Assembly (NCBI RefSeq): GCF_050337105.1
Contig: NZ_JAKJSQ010000038.1
Location: forward strand, 1-42,235
Length of the DNA: 42,235 nt
From: Aliivibrio_A kagoshimensis
GTDB lineage: Bacteria > Pseudomonadota > Gammaproteobacteria > Enterobacterales > Vibrionaceae
Direction: 5' to 3'
Shown piece after piece: positions 1-6,894 of the stretch. The translations under genes were made by a program, and so were the position numbers. The notes beneath the pieces were generated by a model that saw only the letters and a list, made by a program, of their open reading frames with translations, was not told the origin of the DNA and did not search any database. The first letter of the stretch is position 1. Every line of letters begins with the position of its first letter.

Positions 1-49
1 ATTTATACTATTTATACTATTTATACTATTTATACTATTTATACTATTT
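1..49. repeat. 9-bp tandem repeat, at least five copies, cut by the window edge
   Basis: Five perfect copies of the 9-bp unit ATTTATACT run from the first base, followed by a partial unit. The array may extend left of the window. It lies downstream of the minus-strand cytochrome/rhodanese operon and is not in a recognised gene. Such short AT-rich arrays can vary in copy number by slippage; no function can be read from it. Confidence 0.85.
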
Positions 50-69
50 CATTCTCTATTGCACGCAAC

Positions 70-102
70 AAAGCCTGCTGAAGAATAAACACAGCAGACT
101 TT
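70..102 (-). terminator. Terminator-like hairpin after the cytochrome/rhodanese operon
   Basis: An 11-bp stem (70-80 paired with 92-102, one G-T wobble) encloses an 11-nt loop about 20 bases past the stop codon of the last gene. The U-tract after the hairpin on the minus strand is short, so termination may be only moderately efficient. Confidence 0.5.
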
Positions 103-120
103 TGATAGAGAAGCTTAAGC

Positions 121-1416
121 TTATATCAGCTCTATTCCGTTCTCTTTAGCCACCTCTTTAAACGAGTCATTAAGAAACGTTATGTTGGTATAACCGCGCT
201 TGGTCAGTAGCGTATAACCCAGTGATGCCCTCGCACCAGCGGCGCAGTGTAAAATGACCGAGCTATTTTTAGGTATTTTCGCTAGGTTTTGTTCCAAAAC
301 GGCTAAAGGAATGTTGATTGAACCTTTAAGGTGTCCATCTGCCACTTCATCCGCATTACGTACATCAATAATCGTCGCTCCCCCCTGCTTTACCGCCTTT
401 ACAAACACCGCTTCCTCTATCGCCCCTTTCACCAACTTTTTCTCATAAACAAGCTGAGTGCTTATACTACCCAACTCAATAGGAAGTTTATTGATCACCC
501 ACTTTTCCATTCCACCAGCAAGGATGGTCACGTTCTTAAACTTCCAGAACGTCAGGATTTCATAAGCCTCAATCGCCTCATCAGTGGCTTCGTCGTCAGC
601 CACTATGATGATCGGCGCCTTTTTATCACGAAGGTCAAATATCGTACGCTTAGCAACTGGCTTTTTCTCCTCGTTCCAGCGCTCATGCATATCCGCTAAC
701 TCAGATGCGGGCATATGAACCGCCCCTGTAATAAAGCTGGATGGTTGATGACGCACATCCAAAATAATGTGGTGAATATCTAAATTTTTCTTCACCCAGT
801 CGGCATTGATGTGAGCTGGGTACACCTCGCCTTTCCAGGCAGGAAATCCTTCTACATAGGCTTTCGCATTGGTATAGCCATTTTGCTTAGCTATTTTAAG
901 AGCAGCAGGGCTTAGCGGGCACGTGACACCTCCACAATAAAAGACTAATAGTGCCTCTTTATCTTTAGGTAACCATCCGAGATTATCAGCCAGTTTGTTT
1001 GATGGGGTCGCTTTGGCGGTAGGAATGTGTCCTGCGTTGTAGATACCTATTGGGCGGGCATCTCCCACAAATACAGGCTCTCCCTCTTCGAGTAAATCGG
1101 CCAGTGTTTCGGTGTCAATTAATTGGTCTGCTGGCAACTTAACCAGCACTCTTTTAAGCTGACTGGCATAGCCTTTATCGTCGACTTCCGCTTTAAACTT
1201 AGTATTAATGGTGAAGTCTTTAAATGATTCCGCATCAACTAATACGGTATTGTTATCATATTTAATGACATCGACTTTTTTGGTTTTCGGGTTCACATAC
1301 TGGATAACTTTTGACATGTGGATGGCTGACTGAACCTTACCGACGATCTCTTTCGCTCCGACGCTAAAAGGCAGCGTCAATACTAAAGGGACAATGACTG
1401 CTATTTTCTTAAACAT
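121..1416 (-). CDS. Secreted triple-rhodanese-domain protein
   Basis: The 431-residue protein begins with a clear signal peptide (about residues 1-21), so it should act in the periplasm. After a beta-rich N-terminal segment (about 22-95) come three rhodanese-like domains, at about 98-200, 205-312 and 325-428. The first has an active-site loop beginning at Cys161 (CGGVTCP) and the third has Cys391 (HCAAGARA). The middle domain has no cysteine at the equivalent place (VADDEATDEA, about 272) and is probably catalytically silent. Rhodaneses carry sulfane sulfur as a cysteine persulfide. It is the last gene of the operon with the octaheme cytochrome, which suggests delivery or removal of sulfur for that system; the exact substrate is unknown. 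GGAGAG precedes the ATG at good spacing. Confidence 0.85.
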   Translation of the reverse strand: MFKKIAVIVPLVLTLPFSVGAKEIVGKVQSAIHMSKVIQYVNPKTKKVDVIKYDNNTVLVDAESFKDFTINTKFKAEVDDKGYASQLKRVLVKLPADQLIDTETLADLLEEGEPVFVGDARPIGIYNAGHIPTAKATPSNKLADNLGWLPKDKEALLVFYCGGVTCPLSPAALKIAKQNGYTNAKAYVEGFPAWKGEVYPAHINADWVKKNLDIHHIILDVRHQPSSFITGAVHMPASELADMHERWNEEKKPVAKRTIFDLRDKKAPIIIVADDEATDEAIEAYEILTFWKFKNVTILAGGMEKWVINKLPIELGSISTQLVYEKKLVKGAIEEAVFVKAVKQGGATIIDVRNADEVADGHLKGSINIPLAVLEQNLAKIPKNSSVILHCAAGARASLGYTLLTKRGYTNITFLNDSFKEVAKENGIELI

Positions 1417-1477
1417 AGGGACTCTCCAATATCGCTATCATCGTCTCTCCATTGATGAGTAGCGTTAAGTAATAAAG

Positions 1478-1804
1478 CTAATCACAAGCTGCCAACTCAC
1501 CGCTGTCAGCTGCATATTTAACGGCAAAATCTTTCACATCCGGAGCAATGGCCTGAAATTCTTTACTGGCCAAAAACACAGCAGATTCAGGGTGTTTCTT
1601 ACTGAATGTTTTAATAAACCGTTTAGCATCTTTTTTGAAGTAGCGCTTCCATTCCACCTTCAAGTGTTGCGAAGCAAAATCCTGACCGTTGTAGCCAAAT
1701 AACGGTTTAAGATGGTCTAAATACGCTTGTTGACCTTTTGCCGCGTCTGCATTGACTGCAAAAGAGAGCAGCGAAATCATCAATGCCAATATCACTTTTT
1801 TCAT
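1478..1804 (-). CDS. Small secreted protein of the octaheme cytochrome operon
   Basis: A 108-residue protein starting at ATG 1804, preferred over an in-frame GTG at 1813 because GAGGT lies 7 bases upstream of the ATG. The first 20 or so residues form a signal peptide. The mature part is rich in Lys and aromatic residues and has a single cysteine, second from the C-terminus. It has no CxxCH, so it does not bind c-type heme in the usual way. The pattern of a short helical domain ending in an acidic stretch with Cys loosely recalls small cytochrome-like periplasmic proteins that have lost heme, but this is weak memory-based similarity. It lies between the b-type cytochrome and rhodanese genes, so a role as a periplasmic accessory of that complex is inferred. 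Function not recognised. Confidence 0.7.
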   Translation of the reverse strand: MKKVILALMISLLSFAVNADAAKGQQAYLDHLKPLFGYNGQDFASQHLKVEWKRYFKKDAKRFIKTFSKKHPESAVFLASKEFQAIAPDVKDFAVKYAADSGELAACD

Positions 1805-1833
1805 AACCTTCACCTCAGTGTTAATCTAACAAT

Positions 1834-2436
1834 CTATTTCTCTTTCACTTCTTCTTTTCCTGTTACCATCGCTTTCATATGGCTAGAGAGCTTTTCTCCT
1901 AATGTGATCAAGTAAAGATGTGATACTAAGAAAGCAATGACGGTATAAGCGCAAAATGTGTGAATTCCAGCAACAACACCGATATGTTCCATCACACCGG
2001 CAGCGTGTAATTCAGGATAGAAAAAGAACAACAACCCTGTGATTATTTGCACCGGTATAATAATAAACACCACGGCGATGTAAGCGATTCGCTGCAAGGG
2101 GTTAAACTTGTTTTTAGGGCTCATATGATGCGGATGTGGTTCACCGACAAACACACCATGTAAGTAGAATCTAAGTATTGCGTCCATCCCTTTTGTATCA
2201 GGCATGTACTGTTTCCAGTCCCCTGTGGTAAATATCCAAGTGAAGATCAAAATGACCAATGTGATCCATGCAAAGCCTCCTATGTGATGAAACAGGGAGC
2301 TCTTCTCAAAACCGAATAGATTGATTACACCGTGAGTCTCTAAGCCTGTAGCAATAAGCATGAGTACTAACAATGCTTGTGCCCAGTGCCAAAAGCGCTC
2401 AAATCGTTTAAAAATAACCACTGTTTTTCTCATCAT
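1834..2436 (-). CDS. Membrane cytochrome b (b561/thiosulfate-reductase type)
   Basis: A 200-residue integral membrane protein with four hydrophobic spans (about 16-34, 51-70, 114-140 and 152-178). Histidines near the membrane segments (H17, H50/H51, H159, H173) are candidate heme b ligands. It fits the di-heme cytochrome b family that links the quinone pool to periplasmic oxidoreductases, like the cytochrome b subunits of thiosulfate reductase, formate dehydrogenase or Ni-Fe hydrogenase. It follows the octaheme cytochrome gene by 15 bases, so it is the probable quinol-oxidising (or quinone-reducing) partner. Two consecutive ATGs (2436, 2433) are possible starts; the second has better spacing to GGGA. 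The direction of electron flow cannot be told from sequence. Confidence 0.85.
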   Translation of the reverse strand: MMRKTVVIFKRFERFWHWAQALLVLMLIATGLETHGVINLFGFEKSSLFHHIGGFAWITLVILIFTWIFTTGDWKQYMPDTKGMDAILRFYLHGVFVGEPHPHHMSPKNKFNPLQRIAYIAVVFIIIPVQIITGLLFFFYPELHAAGVMEHIGVVAGIHTFCAYTVIAFLVSHLYLITLGEKLSSHMKAMVTGKEEVKEK

Positions 2437-2451
2437 ATTGTCCCGTATTGC

Positions 2452-4068
2452 TTACTTATGGTCAGGGCGTCTACGACGACGCGTAATGACTCTTAGCACG
2501 CCATGAACAGAGACTGCAGCCACAGCACCAAAGATCATAATGATGCCTAACAACTCAACAAATGCGTATCGATCACGCCCAACAAGATAGAAATCGTTAA
2601 GCCCTTTCAATCGGCTCTCTTTGTTGTGACAAGCTCCACATGCAACCGCCTGATCAGCTGGCGCCACCATGTGTTTAATTGGCCAGTATCCATTGGTTTC
2701 AATGAAATCAAACTGACCACTGAACTCAACGTTATTCAATTTTGCTCCCGCCGCCAGCGCCTTCTCCCAATCAAGTTCGGTCCATAACGCCCCCGTTCCT
2801 TTGCGGCCATAGAGTTTTATGGGCAACATACGATTGAGTTCGCTATCATAAGGTTGTTTTCCTTTATGTATTTTGAACGGCCAGATCCGTGCATCCGGAT
2901 CACTGTACCGTCCTGTAGGTGGGTTAATATCGATGGGCGCTTTACTTGGGTCAAACTCATCTTGGAAGGTCATTTGACCCAACTCACCCTTGTACCAACG
3001 ATACTCAGGCACCACATCTTTTCCCCAAACGAAGGTCCCTTTTTTACTGGTATAAGCGATGTTTTCCACACCATCAAACATCTGATTGATGACAAACGGT
3101 TTGCCCTCTTTAGTCTGTGTGGCAGTGGACCAATCCCAAGAGAGCTTTGTTAGATAAGGACCACGCGCCATCTCTGGAATATGACAAGCTGTACAGGCCA
3201 CTTTTGCGGTGTGATTATCGATATCTCTATCGTCGTGTGGTTCCGCGCTATGACAAGACTCACAGGAGACATTGTTGCCTTCTCGATCTTTACGACCCAT
3301 ATTCAAATCGTGATCAATAAAGGCTTTACGATCCACATAACGGCCGGAAATTTTATGTTCATTCACGGAGTGACAATCTTGGCAGGAGAAATTGAGTTTT
3401 TCAGGGCTCATATGAACATCCAACTCAAATTCAGGATTAACGAGAGACATATCAGTGTCGCCGTGTTTAACCCCATTACCACCCCCACCATTCGCATGGC
3501 ACGCGAGGCAATTGTCTCGCTCTGGGACACCAACATGTTGGGCAACATAGGCAAGGTCCACGGCTTTTTGTACGACCGTTCCATTCACTATTTTATCTTC
3601 GTAATACGGATGTCCAGACGACGCGGAATTCTTTTTATAGGTCCCTGTTGTGTCATGGCAAACAAGACAATCTACATTCTCTTCTTCGTCTAAATCAAAG
3701 TCTTCATTACGCCAACCGTAACCTGCATGACACTGGGTACAACTTTCATTTCCGCGTGCAGAGACACAATAGTTGTTAAAGCCGTTCTGGGATTTTCCCA
3801 CCAGGATGTCGTCAACCTTTTTCGCCCAGCTCCAGTGGAAAGTCGAGTGAACCTGTTTCGCCGCTTCAGTATGGCATTCCAGACAAGCCAAGGTCACATC
3901 AGGTGCATAGTCAAACTCATCATCCAGCACATCAAAATTTGCATGAACAGCCGTGCCAGCAACGTCCTTAGCTATACGTGTATTTTCTAGGGCAGTCCCT
4001 TCACCAGCAGATATAACACTGCTCCAGCTAAAAAGGATCCCTATAACCAACGCTATTATCTTTTTCAT
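2452..4068 (-). CDS. Membrane-anchored octaheme c-type cytochrome, tetrathionate reductase (OTR) family
   Basis: The 538-residue protein has a signal peptide (about 1-21) and eight CxxCH heme sites, with first cysteines at 62, 110, 134, 187, 229, 269, 292 and 477. The large gap before the eighth site and the N-terminal ENTRIAKDVAGTAVH stretch match the octaheme tetrathionate reductase family. The Shewanella oneidensis member is a periplasmic enzyme with an unusual lysine-ligated active-site heme that reduces tetrathionate, nitrite and hydroxylamine in vitro. Unlike that soluble protein, this one ends with a transmembrane helix (about 503-527) and a basic tail (RRRRR), giving an anchored periplasmic enzyme. 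It heads an operon with a cytochrome b and a rhodanese, consistent with respiration of a sulfur compound. The physiological substrate is not established. The Shine-Dalgarno match is weak and distant. Confidence 0.9.
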   Translation of the reverse strand: MKKIIALVIGILFSWSSVISAGEGTALENTRIAKDVAGTAVHANFDVLDDEFDYAPDVTLACLECHTEAAKQVHSTFHWSWAKKVDDILVGKSQNGFNNYCVSARGNESCTQCHAGYGWRNEDFDLDEEENVDCLVCHDTTGTYKKNSASSGHPYYEDKIVNGTVVQKAVDLAYVAQHVGVPERDNCLACHANGGGGNGVKHGDTDMSLVNPEFELDVHMSPEKLNFSCQDCHSVNEHKISGRYVDRKAFIDHDLNMGRKDREGNNVSCESCHSAEPHDDRDIDNHTAKVACTACHIPEMARGPYLTKLSWDWSTATQTKEGKPFVINQMFDGVENIAYTSKKGTFVWGKDVVPEYRWYKGELGQMTFQDEFDPSKAPIDINPPTGRYSDPDARIWPFKIHKGKQPYDSELNRMLPIKLYGRKGTGALWTELDWEKALAAGAKLNNVEFSGQFDFIETNGYWPIKHMVAPADQAVACGACHNKESRLKGLNDFYLVGRDRYAFVELLGIIMIFGAVAAVSVHGVLRVITRRRRRPDHK

Positions 4069-4176
4069 TATCAGTAATCGCCTTTACGGATAAAATCCTA
4101 TCGTCAACAGTTATTCGCTTAACGGGCAGACATCAGTACAACATCATTAACTAATATATGTTTCTCTAATATAGAC

Positions 4177-4207
4177 AAGATAACCACAATATTACTGTGG
4201 CTATCTT
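4177..4207. repeat. Inverted repeat (hairpin) upstream of the octaheme cytochrome operon
   Basis: A 12-bp stem with one mismatch (4177-4188 against 4196-4207) surrounds a 7-nt loop. It could be the terminator of the decayed minus-strand gene at 4410-4713 or an operator for the cytochrome operon starting at 4068. There is no long T-run, so neither is certain. The rest of 4069-4409 is AT-rich and holds no gene that can be seen. Confidence 0.5.
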
Positions 4208-4269
4208 AAATTAAGCTGAAAACTTCAGGCGGGATCACACTAATAAAGCCGATTTTCTTAGCGTTCACT

Positions 4270-4283
4270 TTGATATGAATCAT
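4270..4283. promoter_or_regulatory. FNR-like site upstream of the octaheme cytochrome operon
   Basis: TTGAT-ATGA-ATCAT differs from the FNR consensus TTGAT-N4-ATCAA only at the last base. It lies about 200 bp upstream of the octaheme cytochrome start. Anaerobic activation by FNR would suit a respiratory reductase. No matching promoter was assigned, so this is a candidate only. Confidence 0.4.
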
Positions 4284-4409
4284 TGTTATTTTAAATTAGT
4301 CTATTAATCAAATATTTAATTTACTAAAGTAACACTTAAGGATTAGGGTATTTCGATGATTTTGAAGAGGGGTCGAGCTGTTTTAATTATTATACCGATA
4401 TATCTCACG

Positions 4410-4713
4410 TTACTTAGTATCTCGCTCTTTATCTGGATCTTCAGTAGTTAGAGTCGATTCAAGCTGCTTGAGATAATGAGGCGTTACCGCGATCTCCTTT
4501 GCACCAATAACAACATGATTTAGATACCAAGAGTAAGGCTTTAATGACGGCTCGATCTAAATGGACTTTTTCTTTTTCGTCAATCTCAAGAATCGCCCCA
4601 ATCATCTTGTCATCACTGCATTTGGTGTTTATTACATCACATTTTCCAGAGCTATCATCGCGCGCTTTTAACCTGACTAGTGACATGTTCGACCCATAAG
4701 CAAAATACTTAAT
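4410..4713 (-). pseudogene. Decayed gamma-glutamylcyclotransferase (GGCT/AIG2-like) gene
   Basis: Reading from 4713 toward 4410, the frame gives KYFAYGSNMSLVRLKAR, which contains the nucleotide-loop signature YGSNM of the gamma-glutamylcyclotransferase fold. It then jumps directly to SSGKCDVINTKCSDDKMIGAILEID and LDRA. After LDRA the homologous sequence continues in another frame (PSLKPYSWYLNHVVIGAKE) to a TAA at 4410. From family knowledge, an intact protein has about 160 residues. Here the segments after LKAR and after LDRA are missing, so two internal deletions, one of them frameshifting, have broken it. The expected initiator codon is ATT (4713-4711) rather than ATG, behind a good GGAGGT. 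The only remaining ATG-led frame (4686-4459, 75 codons) is not a functional protein. The neighbouring glutathione synthetase makes a former glutathione-turnover role plausible. Confidence 0.8.
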
Positions 4714-4719
4714 ACTACC

Positions 4720-5031
4720 TCCTCACTGTTCACTCTAAATCCACACACAATAAGCTTCACCGAGTTTACGATTATGTATAAGTTGCATACATCGAATGGT
4801 GGAGTATTGAGCCGTATCGCCTTCGCTGATTCTATTGGTGTTACTGTATCAGGATTGACTCGGTTGTTGGCCCCAATGATGATGAATTCGAAAAAACGTA
4901 TCGAAAAACGGAATATTGAAAGAAATCCTACCGTTTATCCGTTTGAGGTCACTGAGAAGATGTTCAGTTTCAGAGAAACACGATTCGAAGTTCAAGACGA
5001 AAAAGAACTTAAACATGGCTTCACAGTCTAG
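4720..5031 (+). pseudogene. MarR-family regulator remnant
   Basis: The frame from 4720 reads NPHTISFTEFTIMYKLHTS, then VLSRIAFADSIGVTVSGLTRLLAPM. That is the helix-turn-helix and wing start of a MarR-family regulator (compare the usual SGVTRLLAPMEK). The N-terminal dimerisation helix and start codon are absent. After about 4878 the homology stops and the frame runs on through an unrecognised tail to 5031. The ATG-led part covers 4774-5031 (85 codons). It begins about 7 bases from the decayed GGCT gene on the other strand. It is probably not functional; the tail may be a scrambled or foreign segment. Confidence 0.65.
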
Positions 5032-5301
5032 CTTACATACGTCAGATGAGAGAAGATTTATTCATCGCTAGCAACTCCCGCCAATATCTACTGAGTACTA
5101 TGTCGTCGTATTGCAACTGATACCAGAACGATTCACTACACTCTAAATAATAAAGTTTGAAGATACTGCTTTAAGTCAGTTTTGAACAGATGCTTGTTAC
5201 GACAGCCAAATACTGAGAGATATCGGATAGCCTCTGTCATTTCAAAGTATGAAAATGGGGTACAAGTCATTGCTACTCGGCCATCTACGACCATATGATA
5301 A
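5032..5301. other. Non-coding or decayed spacer
   Basis: No convincing gene. One short open stretch (about 5017-5120, plus strand, WLHSLAYIRQMREDLFIASN and so on) has a protein-like composition without a start codon and may be another gene fragment, but it was not recognised. Confidence 0.4.
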
Positions 5302-6801
5302 TTAATTGATCAACACTAATGAATCCAAGATCCCTTGACCACTATGAATCCCACCTTCATTTTCGCTTGCTGGTTTACTGCGAATTAGATAACCTGCATA
5401 TCCATTTTGATGCGTCACAGGTTGACCTTGATAGTGAACTGTGAATAATCCAATTTCACTGACAAGATCATTGACCAACGTCTGCTTTCCATCACGAATC
5501 GAAACGGTTGGGGTATCACGCTCATGCGGGTATAAACGCTGCATCAGTGCCCATGCATCATATTCTTCTGGTTTTAATTTGGCTAATGCCTCACTGATCT
5601 GGTTTTCAAACACACAATGCCCGCCCCCTTCCCCTTGATTTTTGAGCACCCAATGGCTTTTGTCTGCAACCGTATTAAACCACTTGATAGCCTCTAAAGA
5701 GATGGGTTTCATTTCGGCTAATACACTCTTAACCAACCGAGCTTCCTCTATGGTTAACCCCCAACGAACATAATCTTTAGCCGGCATCATAGTGAGCAAC
5801 ATCTGCATCGCTTTACTTGTCGCAAGCTGCTGACTGATCGTCGCATTCATTGCCACGTAGTGTTTTTCGATAAACAGGCGGGTTTGACTGAGCGTGTGAC
5901 AGCAAATGTCTTCATTAAGATCTGGCGAAAAGTAATCAGAATACTGATAGCCCGCTCGCAGATAAACCGAATCAATTGCACCAAAACCGTCAAGGATAAG
6001 ACGATGTTTTTCGCCACTTGAAAGCTGCGTATTTAACTGCTCAAATGTACGTCTTACGGTTCGCACATTAAGATGTTGTAACGCCACTTCTAGAAGGTGC
6101 TGATCGTAGACGTTACCTTCGTCTTTTTGCACTATCATCAGGAACGTCGGTTGTTGCTCATTCGTGCCAACCTTTAAATCGGCGAAATGTGCTTTCACTT
6201 TGTTTGCAGCCGTGGCGATACCTAAAGCAAGTTGCTCCATACCTTTATTTTCAGCAGGCATGGCAGTGTCATCTTCGAGCCAATGGCGATATTCATGATT
6301 CCATTGTTTTTTCATAAAGCAGTGCAGTTCCGTTGTACGTTGACCAAAGGGTCCCATACCCGCCGCAATTCCATTAAATTCAATCACCTTTGCGCCGTGC
6401 TCACGGTCATCCATAAAATCAGTACGCATCAAGAGTAACGGTTGTCGTGCTGGTTCGTAGCGATGAGCAGTATCTCCGTGAGCCTGTTGATGTAGCGCCA
6501 TCAAACGGCCAAAGAAGGGATCTGCCTTTGCCATATCATTAAGTGATTGTTGTAAAAAATCGTGATCTTCTGATACGTTGCTAACCAATTGAGCAACCAG
6601 TGGAGTCACTGATTTCAATTGCTGATATACCGAACGTTCCATTGTCATGGGTGCAATACTGAACGGAACATGCCTTGCTGTACTATCGGCCTGACGAAAC
6701 GCGACACCATTCATGAACTGCCATTCAACAACACTCTCGATAATGTGTTGAGATACCAATTTATTCTTACTGTTGCCATCTTCAATAACCTCGTTTTCCA
6801 T
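5302..6801 (-). CDS. Eukaryotic-type glutathione synthetase family protein
   Basis: A 499-residue protein matching the eukaryotic glutathione synthetase family, which is unrelated in sequence to bacterial gshB. It joins glycine to gamma-glutamylcysteine using ATP. Visible landmarks, aligned by eye to human GSS: R126 in RTDF (human R125); E141 and N143 in IEFNG (Mg ligands E144 and N146); YLRAGYQYSDY (FRDGYMPRQY); TSK at 328-330 (K305 region); KNQGEGGGH with E391 (KPQREGGGN, E368); and LIRSKPASENEGGIHSGQG near the end (LLRTK with R450, then the Ala/Gly-rich lid). The length is slightly above the eukaryotic ~474. It follows the PatB-like gene by 93 bp on the same strand, so a shared thiol-metabolism unit is likely. 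Its true acceptor might be another amino acid or amine. AGGA lies 9 bases before the ATG. Confidence 0.85.
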   Translation of the reverse strand: MENEVIEDGNSKNKLVSQHIIESVVEWQFMNGVAFRQADSTARHVPFSIAPMTMERSVYQQLKSVTPLVAQLVSNVSEDHDFLQQSLNDMAKADPFFGRLMALHQQAHGDTAHRYEPARQPLLLMRTDFMDDREHGAKVIEFNGIAAGMGPFGQRTTELHCFMKKQWNHEYRHWLEDDTAMPAENKGMEQLALGIATAANKVKAHFADLKVGTNEQQPTFLMIVQKDEGNVYDQHLLEVALQHLNVRTVRRTFEQLNTQLSSGEKHRLILDGFGAIDSVYLRAGYQYSDYFSPDLNEDICCHTLSQTRLFIEKHYVAMNATISQQLATSKAMQMLLTMMPAKDYVRWGLTIEEARLVKSVLAEMKPISLEAIKWFNTVADKSHWVLKNQGEGGGHCVFENQISEALAKLKPEEYDAWALMQRLYPHERDTPTVSIRDGKQTLVNDLVSEIGLFTVHYQGQPVTHQNGYAGYLIRSKPASENEGGIHSGQGILDSLVLIN

Positions 6802-6894
6802 TGACTTTAATCCTAACTATTATCTCTTGTGCGCCCTTAACATTACTAGGCCAAAAGCTAACGACTCCCCTTTTGGCCAGAAGATCATTTTAAA

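Noticed and set aside
3117..3990. Plus-strand frames of 67-170 codons opposite the octaheme cytochrome gene
   Set aside because: They are antisense shadows of a gene with eight heme motifs and show no domain of their own.
4459..4686. Intact 75-residue protein on the minus strand
   Set aside because: Its pieces match separate parts of a gamma-glutamylcyclotransferase and its C-terminus is an out-of-frame reading of the true C-terminal block, so it is part of a pseudogene.
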